Below are positions 1-5,117 of a DNA stretch of 5,117 nt, in pieces. This stretch comes from Candidatus Sumerlaeota bacterium (lineage in GTDB: Bacteria > Sumerlaeota > Sumerlaeia > JADFCT01), in assembly GCA_026398575.1 (NCBI GenBank), contig JAPLSP010000434.1, positions 1 through 5,117 of the forward strand, written 5' to 3'. Below the pieces are notes generated by a model. The model was not told the DNA's origin, ran no database searches, and was given only the letters and a program-made list of their open reading frames with translations. Position 1 is the first letter of the stretch. Every line of letters starts with the position of its first letter. The position numbers were made by a program, and so were the translations under genes.

Positions 1-103
1 CGCCAGCTCTTGGAGTAAGGTGGCTCGCCGCCTTCTATTTGGCGATTCAATGGCCTTGGCGCAAAAAAAAAGGCGGCGAGCCACCTTACTCCAAGAGCTG
101 GCG
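1..103. repeat. Palindromic element, copy A (34-bp perfect inverted repeat)
   Basis: Positions 1-34 are the exact reverse complement of positions 70-103, giving a 34-bp uninterrupted stem around a 35-base centre. The right side of the centre is an A-tract (63-70). The arm core reads TTGGAGTAAGGTGGCTC. The element may start before the window, because the related copy B continues its pairing further out and the right flank here (104-105, CC) continues the similarity to copy B. It lies about 45 bases past the stop codon of the minus-strand secreted-protein gene. No transposase or coding potential is seen inside it. It could be a REP-like or MITE-like intergenic element. A termination or mRNA-end-protection role is possible but not shown, since the window ends at the edge of the stem. 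Confidence 0.92.
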
Positions 104-135
104 CCGCGCCTGGCTGCATTACATTCTTCCCCAGG

Positions 136-178
136 AAAAAAAATACGTCACTGCCGCGGCAAAGGCGCGGGCGCGGCA
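136..178 (-). terminator. Possible intrinsic terminator at the end of the secreted-protein gene
   Basis: Reading the minus strand, a 7-bp GC-only stem apart from its outer pair (TGCCGCG at 178-172 with CGCGGCA at 158-152, loop of 13) overlaps the last codons, just before the stop codon at 150-148. It is followed by eight consecutive T residues (143-136). The stem ends eight bases before the T-tract, which is longer than usual for a strong Rho-independent terminator, so the call is tentative. Confidence 0.3.
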
Positions 179-2451
179 AGACGCAGCCAGTTGGCTGTCA
201 CTTTCAACAGCGCCGGCGGAAGAGCCGCGCCGCCGTCTTGCGCCACGCCGCGCCATTGGCCCTGCGCGTCGCGCCACAAGGCCACGTCCAGCGGCGAGTC
301 CAGCGCCAGTTCCAAGCCACCGCCACGGAACAGACTGAGTCCGCCGGCGGCGAGGGCTTCGAGTTGGCCGGCAGCGTCGAGACGCACAGCCAGGACTCCA
401 ATGGCGTTGGCTTCGACGGGGCATCCATTGACAGGCTGGTTGAAATGAAGGGGATCGCCGCTGACTTGCTGTGCGCCGGCCAGCATCGCCACCGTGCCGT
501 CAATCATTCGGCAGGAACCGGTTCGCGGCGGCGCAGGGGTCTTGACGTCCCAACCGATGACGTCGGTGGCCGGCGTTTGCGGCGCGACGCCACGCTCGCG
601 CAGAAGGGCCGTCACTTGCGCGGCGCATTCGGCGGTATCGCTGCACGCGCGGACTTGGGCGGGCCATTCGGGCGTGAACGGTCGCGCGTCGAAATCGCGC
701 GTCCAGTCGCCGACGCGCCATAGGACGGTTTTGCCGCGAGCTGCCCGTGCGAGAAACGACGCCGTTTCCGCAGGCTCGAATTCCGGATGATACAGCACGG
801 CGGCGGTGTAACGCTGCGGACCGTATTGCAGCCGGCCATCGTCATTCAGGCGCAAGGCGCCGCTCTGGATCTCGTCGGCGGGGATAAGGTCGGCGGGATA
901 GCCCTGCCGCCAGAAATCGCCGGCCAGCTGAAGCCCAACGTCGTTGTAGGCCGGCCCGGCCCAATTCATCGCGCCGGCATGGCCGAAGATAACCGCCACG
1001 GGGCAATCCAGCGGCGCACGCGAGATGAAATTGAGGAGACGCAGCCGGGCCTCGGCGCGCATGAGGCCGCCGCGCAGCAGCGCCGCCGTCTGTTCCAGCC
1101 GAACGCCCTGCGCCGCCGGGTACACCGGATGGTAGTTGATGCGGCCGCCGCCCAACGCGTGGCTCCAGACCGCGCGTTCGTATTGCGCGACCGATGGGGC
1201 ATAGAACATGTTGATCCAAACCGCGCCGCCCCATTTCTTGGCCAGCGCGGTACGGACGGCGAACGGCGTGACTTCGTCGGTCTGGGCCAGGTCGCGCGGG
1301 ACGGCCCACCAATCCAAACCGTTTTTCTTGAACTCGCGCAGATCGGGATTCGGCCACCACGTCGGATGCGTCGCCACGACGCCGCCCGGGCCGAAGACCT
1401 CCTTGACCGCGCGATAAAAATCGCCCTCGACCGCCGCGTTGCGCTGCCAGGCGAGCTGCTGGTAGTGATTGATGGCGGCCTGGCGCTCCCGCTCGTGTCC
1501 GCGCTCGCCGAGCCACATGAGGAGACAATCGCGCGCCAGGTCGCGTCCGCCCGTGTGTTGCGCGTATGCGTCGGCATGGGGGCGCGAAAACCAGAAATCG
1601 TTTTTGGCCGGGCATCCGTCAAAGCACGGCGGGAACCCCCATTCGTCCTTGCACGCGCCGGCCAAAGGCGCGTCGGCGTATTGGCGCAGAATCGCTCGCT
1701 GAAACTCCAACAGGTGTGGCGCGAACACGTCGGGCGTCAGGTGCGCGAAGGCCGCCAGCACGGTGGCGTACCGTCCGCGTGTCGCGGCATCGCACGGGAT
1801 GGTCACCCGAACGCTCTGTGTGGTAACGGTTACTTTCTGACAGCGCGTCGTGATATCCTCAATCGAGTCCGGCTCGATGCCGGCGCCGGCCTTGCGGTAG
1901 GCATAGACGCGCACGAGCCGCCCCGCCACCGGCAGATAGGGCGTTGTGCGCGCCGTATAGTGGTCGCTGAGCGTGTCGGCGGCAATCGCCAGCGTCACTT
2001 CGCCCGCGTCACTCAGCGGTATTTCGCGCAGCCGGAGCATCTCCTGCAACTCATCCGGATAAGCGCGTTGGAATGCCCGCCGCGCCAGGCGCACGTCCAG
2101 GTCCATCACCAGCTTCATGTCCCGGCGCCGCGCATAATCCGCAGCCTTTGCGATCTGGTCGTGCGTCGCGGCGTCCGTGACCTCCCGGCCCTGCACGCGA
2201 AGGCTCGTGGTGAGCAGATTGAAAGCCGCATGGCTGCTCACGGTGTCGAGAAATGGCCGATACCCTTCCGGTTGAAATTCCGCATCCGTCCAGAACCAGC
2301 AACCGATGGATAGCAGGACGTCCGACGGCGAACGAGTCGGAAGCGTTTGCGGGTCAGCGGCGCTGACGCCTGGCGGTTGGCCAATGGCAGTCAACGCGAG
2401 CAGCATGAAGAAGCCCGCCCATGAATGCAGAAACCCGATTGAGCGATTCAC
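148..2451 (-). CDS. Secreted glycoside hydrolase-like protein (family not recognised)
   Basis: This is a protein of about 767 residues. I chose the GTG at 2451 because GGAAAGG lies six bases upstream and a good signal peptide follows at once: a short Arg-containing start, a hydrophobic stretch (FFMLLALTAIG) and a VSA/AD cleavage site near residue 31. A longer frame starts at GTG 2487 or ATG 2484 but has no ribosome site. From residue 44 (LLSIGCWFW), alternating strands and helices look like a TIM barrel. DEWGF at about 269-273 and TDEVTPF near 391-397 hold acidic residues that could be catalytic. From about 483 to 583 (CPVAVIFGHAG, then AAVLYHPEF, then GKTVLWRVGDW) the pattern resembles the amidotransferase-like second domain of GH42-type beta-galactosidases. 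A beta-rich C-terminal domain follows. Several Cys residues (for example CKDEWGFPPC...C) fit an exported protein. The substrate is unknown. Secretion is well supported; hydrolase activity is inferred from fold-like patterns only. Confidence 0.85.
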   Translation of the reverse strand: MNRSIGFLHSWAGFFMLLALTAIGQPPGVSAADPQTLPTRSPSDVLLSIGCWFWTDAEFQPEGYRPFLDTVSSHAAFNLLTTSLRVQGREVTDAATHDQIAKAADYARRRDMKLVMDLDVRLARRAFQRAYPDELQEMLRLREIPLSDAGEVTLAIAADTLSDHYTARTTPYLPVAGRLVRVYAYRKAGAGIEPDSIEDITTRCQKVTVTTQSVRVTIPCDAATRGRYATVLAAFAHLTPDVFAPHLLEFQRAILRQYADAPLAGACKDEWGFPPCFDGCPAKNDFWFSRPHADAYAQHTGGRDLARDCLLMWLGERGHERERQAAINHYQQLAWQRNAAVEGDFYRAVKEVFGPGGVVATHPTWWPNPDLREFKKNGLDWWAVPRDLAQTDEVTPFAVRTALAKKWGGAVWINMFYAPSVAQYERAVWSHALGGGRINYHPVYPAAQGVRLEQTAALLRGGLMRAEARLRLLNFISRAPLDCPVAVIFGHAGAMNWAGPAYNDVGLQLAGDFWRQGYPADLIPADEIQSGALRLNDDGRLQYGPQRYTAAVLYHPEFEPAETASFLARAARGKTVLWRVGDWTRDFDARPFTPEWPAQVRACSDTAECAAQVTALLRERGVAPQTPATDVIGWDVKTPAPPRTGSCRMIDGTVAMLAGAQQVSGDPLHFNQPVNGCPVEANAIGVLAVRLDAAGQLEALAAGGLSLFRGGGLELALDSPLDVALWRDAQGQWRGVAQDGGAALPPALLKVTANWLRLAAPAPLPRQ

Positions 2452-2457
2452 ATGTAA

Positions 2458-2464
2458 CCTTTCC
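2458..2464 (-). promoter_or_regulatory. Ribosome binding site deciding the GTG start at 2451
   Basis: On the minus strand GGAAAGG lies six bases before GTG at 2451-2449. The alternative starts at 2487 (GTG) and 2484 (ATG) have only A/T-rich sequence ahead of them. The ATG at 2484 overlaps the stop codon of the doubtful upstream frame (TGATG), so coupled initiation there cannot be excluded. Confidence 0.5.
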
Positions 2465-2483
2465 AAGCTGATCCATAGTATCA

Positions 2484-2756
2484 TCACAAATATTCATATT
2501 TAGGAAAGACGATTAATGCGGATGGGCGCGGCGCCCGCTTTTGGAGTAAAGTGGCTTCCTTGGCGTAAAAAAGAAGGCGGCAAGCCACTTTACTCCAAAA
2601 GCTGGCGCCACTTTTATCCGCAGGAATCTCCTCTTCCAACATGAGCATTTGCGATGAATTTACCTCATTGTATTTGCGAATAGGAGTGCTTTCATTCCGC
2701 GCAGAGATAATATACTTTGCGCCGGTGTTATTCTTCATGTTATCTTTTATCCTCAT
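2484..2756 (-). CDS. Doubtful 90-codon frame running through palindrome B
   Basis: An open frame starts at ATG 2756, overlapping the last 17 bases of the WD40 gene. It ends at TGA 2486-2484, overlapping the upstream ATG option of the secreted-protein gene. About the first 45 residues (MKNNTGAKYIISARNE onward) are polar with no recognisable motif. Roughly the last 40 residues are simply the translation of palindrome B (ASFWSKVACRLLFYAKEA and its mirror half). Codon third positions are not GC-rich as in the neighbours, and the ribosome site is weak. It may be a decayed gene end into which the palindrome inserted, or plain intergenic sequence that happens to be open. Confidence 0.2.
   Translation of the reverse strand: MRIKDNMKNNTGAKYIISARNESTPIRKYNEVNSSQMLMLEEEIPADKSGASFWSKVACRLLFYAKEATLLQKRAPRPSALIVFPKYEYL
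2517..2622. repeat. Palindromic element, copy B
   Basis: A 21-bp perfect stem pairs 2537-2557 with 2582-2602. It continues outward on the same symmetry axis: six pairs (2530-2535 with 2604-2609) and a further seven-pair block (2517-2523, TGCGGAT, with 2616-2622, ATCCGCA). Inward, CCTT (2558-2561) pairs with AAGG (2574-2577) past a four-base bulge. It is clearly related to copy A and in the same orientation (A-rich tract next to the right arm, then GGCGGC), but has a shorter centre. It sits between the WD40 gene's stop and the secreted-protein gene's start. No T-tract follows the stem on either strand, so it is not a classic terminator. Confidence 0.9.
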
Positions 2757-3672
2757 CCTCGTTAGGTGTGTCCTTGCCTGCGAGTTCCAAGACTTTTTTT
2801 CTCAATGTCTGCACTTCAGGATTCGTTGGGGCAAGCTCCAGGGCGCGGCGGCTGTTGCGGTCGGCATAGAACCAGCCGCAGCCAGGCGTGTCGCTGGTCT
2901 TCGCATCCATCTGCCGGACGGCCAGCCGGGCGAGCGCCAGCGGATGATCGGGGGCGTATTCCACTGCGGCGAAAAGGCTTTCGAGCGTATTTTCTGCGAC
3001 CCGCTTCTCGACCCACTGTGGAACAGTTTCTTCCGCAAAAGGCTCAATCGTGCGGGTCTGGCGGTCGGCCAGGAGCCACTTGGCGATCCGCACGAAAGGA
3101 TCCTGGTCCGGCAGGATGGACAGTTCCTTCCTCAGGGCCGCCAAGTCATCGGGCGGCGCCGGTTCGACGGCGGTGGTCGCTCCGACTCTCCTCCCGGCGA
3201 TCGCAATGGCCGTTCTCAAAAAAAGCGGACTGGGCGTTCGCCCTGGAACGGGATTGATCGTCCATACCCGCGCGGTGTTGTCCTGCGAGGCCGTCACCAC
3301 ATAGCGTCCATCGGGGCTGAACTGCGCGCTATTGACATCATCCTCATGCCGCATCGGCTCGCTCACCGGCTTGCCGCTTTGCGCCTCCCACACTCGCGCG
3401 ATCTTGAAAAACGAGGCCGTCACCACATAGCGCCCGTCGGAGCTGAACTGGGCGTCATAAACTAAATGCTCATGCCGCATCGGCTCGCCCACCGGCTTGC
3501 CGCTTTGCGCCTCCCACACCCGCGCGGTATTGTCATCAGAGGCCGTCACCACGAAGCGCCCGTCGGGGCTGAACTGCGCTCGAGCAACAGCCTTCTCATG
3601 CCTCATCGGCGTCACGGCCTCCGGCGCCGGCGTCAGCACACAGTCGTCCACAGGCAAAGAGCCGGTGAACAT
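2740..3672 (-). CDS. WD40-repeat protein, apparently lacking its N-terminal part
   Basis: About 310 residues are read from ATG 3672 (a TTG lies directly before it; an in-frame stop lies about 30 bases upstream). Residues 22-138 or so are three WD40 blades of 42 residues, each carrying PMRHE, AQFSPDGR, VVTAS and ARVW. The rest is a linker and a helical tail (LRKELSILPDQDPFVRIAKW, TVPQWVEKRVAEN, then a TPR-like RRALELAPTNPEVQ) that resembles C-termini of kinase-WD40 proteins in Planctomycetes and Verrucomicrobia, as I recall them. There is no signal peptide, membrane segment or kinase domain. A propeller normally needs six to eight blades, so three imply a truncated gene. The first 22 residues are probably not native: they are antisense to a plus-strand coding remnant, and PMRHE directly follows. 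The second blade is divergent (FFKI replaces the usual DDNT). A probable scaffold fragment; whether it is expressed is unknown. Confidence 0.75.
   Translation of the reverse strand: MFTGSLPVDDCVLTPAPEAVTPMRHEKAVARAQFSPDGRFVVTASDDNTARVWEAQSGKPVGEPMRHEHLVYDAQFSSDGRYVVTASFFKIARVWEAQSGKPVSEPMRHEDDVNSAQFSPDGRYVVTASQDNTARVWTINPVPGRTPSPLFLRTAIAIAGRRVGATTAVEPAPPDDLAALRKELSILPDQDPFVRIAKWLLADRQTRTIEPFAEETVPQWVEKRVAENTLESLFAAVEYAPDHPLALARLAVRQMDAKTSDTPGCGWFYADRNSRRALELAPTNPEVQTLRKKVLELAGKDTPNEDEDKR
3262..3609 (-). repeat. 126-bp tandem repeats encoding WD40 blades
   Basis: Three direct units start at 3609, 3483 and 3357 on the minus strand. The first two are 126 bp (42 codons); the third is cut after ARVW (about 96 bp). 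Long stretches match between units, such as the sequence for EAQSGKPVxEPMRHE, indicating spread by duplication within the gene. Confidence 0.85.
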
Positions 3673-3910
3673 CAACTCGATCTTCGCCTCGGACCTGATT
3701 CAAGCCGTCTTCTACGCCGGCGCCGAACAACCCGATTCCGACACAGGCGAAACAAAGCCGACCTATCTGGGAGTGCTAAAATCCATGAAAATGGACCCCA
3801 AAGGCGCCCTGAAAGCCGACTATAAAATTCATATAAAAGAAAACGAAAAATATCCAGTCTTCTCGCCGCCATCATTGCGCGATCCCAAGCGGATCATCAT
3901 GGAACCTTAG
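3608..3910 (+). pseudogene. 3' remnant of an unidentified plus-strand gene
   Basis: A plus-strand frame ending at TAG 3908-3910 has convincing codon use from about 3608 on: third positions are mostly G or C, and the translation has balanced composition (ASDLIQAVFYAGAEQ, PTYLGVLKSMKMDPKGALKA, PVFSPPSLRDPKRIIMEP). Before 3608 the same frame is only the antisense of the first WD40 blade, so the upstream part of this gene seems to be missing. A GTG at 3666 (VNINSIF) with a weak AAAGAG ahead could allow an 81-82 residue product, so a small intact gene is not excluded. No family, signal peptide or membrane segment is recognised. It converges on the TPR gene. Confidence 0.5.
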
Positions 3911-3920
3911 AGGTTGAATT

Positions 3921-3940
3921 TTGAGTTAAGGTGACTCCCC
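3921..3940. repeat. Decayed half copy of the palindromic element
   Basis: TTGAGTTAAGGTGACTCCCC matches the left arm of copy A (positions 10-29) at 15 of 20 positions without gaps, including the central TAAGGTG. No matching right arm is found nearby. It lies in the 38-base convergent spacer between the plus-strand remnant and the TPR gene, the same kind of intergenic site as copies A and B. The match is short, so the call is moderate. Confidence 0.4.
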
Positions 3941-3948
3941 AAATTAAT

Positions 3949-5117
3949 TTAGGGCTTCGTTTCGTCCGCCTCCTGCATGAGCGTCTCGATCTTTTTCATA
4001 TCCGGATGATCGTGGCCGGCCGCACGGAGCGCTTTGATATCGTTCCGGATTTCCTCGTTCCATTTGCGTCCGTCTTCGAAAGCTTGCCCTCGGTATTTGG
4101 AATAAATGGCTTTCGCTTTTTCAAACTGGCCGTTGAGGAGGCAGGCATGAGCAAGGTTCATGCGGGCAGGGCAGGGCTTTTCGTCCGAGAGCCGGGCCAC
4201 GGCCTTTTCGCCGGCAGCAAGGGCTTCGGGAAACGCGCCTGACAAAAGGGCGCTCCAACAGATCGAGCTATTCAAACCGCTGGCCTTATTGGGTTCAATG
4301 TCCGTAAGAGAGGAAGCGATGGACTCGGCTTCTGATAAGGAGCGGTAGGCATCGGCATGTTTGCCCAGTTGGCCTTCTAGGTTGCCTTGGATTACCAGAG
4401 CGTTTGCAAGCTCGGCTTTATCATCGCCCCGTCGTAGCAAATCTGTCAGTTTCTTTTGGTAACCAAGGGCGGCCTCGTAGTCCTTGAGATTGACGCAGCA
4501 CACAATGAGCGGCTGCAAAATATTCGCCTGAAATTTGGCCGCCTCGGCAAGTTGCGAACCAACGAAAAGACGCTCCGCGAGTTTCTGCGCCTTGCCAAGC
4601 CAATCGCTTGCTTCCGCCCATTGTTTACGCTGTTTTGTTAGCAAACCCATCCGTTCATAAGAAATACACAGATCGCGTTGCCGGTCCGTGTTGCTCTTGT
4701 CGCGAGCGGCAAGGGTTTCTCTGATTTCCAAGGCGTTGCGGTAGTGCTTCTCCGCCTCCGGCAGGTTGCCCGTGGCTTTCATGAGATCGCCCAGATTGCT
4801 GTGGCTGACGGAGAGATCGCGCTGCCAGTCCGCGTTGCTCTTGTCGCGAGCGGCAAGGGTTTCTCTGATTTCCAAGGCGTTGCGGTAGTGCTTCTCAGCC
4901 TCCGGCAGGTTGCCCGTGGCTTTCAGGAAATCGCCCAGTCGTTCGTGGCTGACGGAGAGATCGCGCTGCCAGTCCGCGTTGCTCTTGTCGCGAGCGGCAA
5001 GGGTTTCAATGATTTCCAAGGCGTTGCGGCAGTGCTTCTCAGCCTCCGGCAGGTTGCCCGTGGCCGTCATGAGATCGCCCAGATTGCTGTGGCTGAATAA
5101 GAGATCGCGCTGCCAGT
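3949..5117 (-). CDS. Tetratricopeptide-repeat protein, N-terminus outside the window
   Basis: The frame is open to the window edge: the codons before the internal ATG at 5070 read WQRDLLFSHSNLGDL, which is the end of another repeat. That ATG is therefore not the gene start, and about 388 residues are visible. They begin with 48-residue TPR units (EAEKHYRNALEIRETLAARD, SNADWQRDLSVSH, LGDLMKATGNLP), three complete ones after the partial one. Four or so divergent helical pairs follow (for example DYEAALGYQKKL, HADAYRSLSEAE, AFPEALAAGEKAV and QFEKAKAIYSKY) and a closing acidic or basic tail with AAGHDHPDMKKIETL. TPR arrays bind other proteins. In bacteria this DxSNAxWQRDLSVSH type is often attached to kinase, NTPase or CHAT-type domains at the N-terminus, but that part is not in view. 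It is transcribed in the same direction as the WD40 gene, but about 340 bases holding an opposing remnant separate the two, so a shared operon is doubtful. Confidence 0.88.
   Translation of the reverse strand, partial: WQRDLLFSHSNLGDLMTATGNLPEAEKHCRNALEIIETLAARDKSNADWQRDLSVSHERLGDFLKATGNLPEAEKHYRNALEIRETLAARDKSNADWQRDLSVSHSNLGDLMKATGNLPEAEKHYRNALEIRETLAARDKSNTDRQRDLCISYERMGLLTKQRKQWAEASDWLGKAQKLAERLFVGSQLAEAAKFQANILQPLIVCCVNLKDYEAALGYQKKLTDLLRRGDDKAELANALVIQGNLEGQLGKHADAYRSLSEAESIASSLTDIEPNKASGLNSSICWSALLSGAFPEALAAGEKAVARLSDEKPCPARMNLAHACLLNGQFEKAKAIYSKYRGQAFEDGRKWNEEIRNDIKALRAAGHDHPDMKKIETLMQEADETKP
4633..5064 (-). repeat. 144-bp near-identical tandem repeats in the TPR gene
   Basis: Three units (5064-4921, 4920-4777, 4776-4633) of 48 codons each, with a fourth partial unit at 5065-5117. 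By eye the first two differ at about 11 of 144 positions, with over 60 consecutive identical bases in the middle. The third unit is nearly identical in its first half and diverges towards its end. This points to recent expansion, and copy number may vary or be misassembled. Confidence 0.92.

Noticed and set aside
20..448. Overlapping small plus-strand frames starting in palindrome A
   Set aside because: They are Arg- and Ala-rich translations of the palindrome followed by antisense of the secreted-protein gene, without coding signal.
787..2313. 508-codon open frame on the plus strand
   Set aside because: It is fully antisense to the secreted-protein gene. Its translation is rich in Arg, Ala and His with no domain pattern, typical of the shadow of a GC-rich gene.
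2517..2622. Palindrome B as an insertion sequence or intrinsic terminator
   Set aside because: There is no transposase, no clear target-site duplication and no T-tract after the stem on either strand.
2641..3465. 274-codon plus-strand frame
   Set aside because: It is mostly antisense to the WD40 gene and its translation contains mirror repeats of the blades (MPHRLAHRLAALRLPH), not an independent protein.
4678..5100. 140-codon repetitive plus-strand frame
   Set aside because: It is the antisense of the TPR repeats. It stays open only because one stop-free unit is repeated.
1..5117. CRISPR array, tRNA or rRNA gene
   Set aside because: The repeats present are coding units of 126 and 144 bp or single palindromes without spacers, and I saw no tRNA- or rRNA-like sequence.

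Overview
The window is GC-rich and dense on the minus strand. It carries three substantial minus-strand genes, read from the high-coordinate end to the low: a TPR protein (3949 to beyond 5117), a WD40 protein that looks headless (2740 to about 3606-3672), and a large secreted protein resembling a glycoside hydrolase (148-2451). WD40 and TPR repeat proteins of this exact style, together with a secreted glycosidase-like protein and intergenic palindromes, suggest an environmental bacterium of the Planctomycetes-Verrucomicrobia type. This is inferred from protein style only; there is no rRNA or other marker gene to confirm it.

Layout. Positions 1-103 hold a perfect 34-bp inverted repeat (element A). 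Positions 148-2451 hold the secreted protein, with a possible terminator overlapping its stop codon. Positions 2452-2739 are a spacer holding a second, diverged copy of the palindrome (element B, 2517-2622) and a doubtful 90-codon frame. Positions 2740-3672 hold the WD40 protein: only three blades, then a helical tail. Positions 3608-3910 hold what looks like the 3' end of an unrelated plus-strand gene, which abuts the first WD40 blade head to head. Positions 3911-3948 are a short convergent spacer with a decayed half copy of the palindrome (3921-3940). Positions 3949-5117 hold the TPR protein, built on near-identical 144-bp repeats and running off the window.

The two repeat proteins are probable protein-interaction scaffolds. 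The tail of the WD40 protein resembles those found on large kinase-WD40 proteins in such bacteria, but no kinase domain is visible here. The secreted protein probably acts outside the cytoplasm on a carbohydrate and has no visible functional link to the others. No complete new system can be demonstrated. The best leads are the palindrome family, whose two copies differ by paired compensatory changes in both arms, and the rearrangement junction near 3606.
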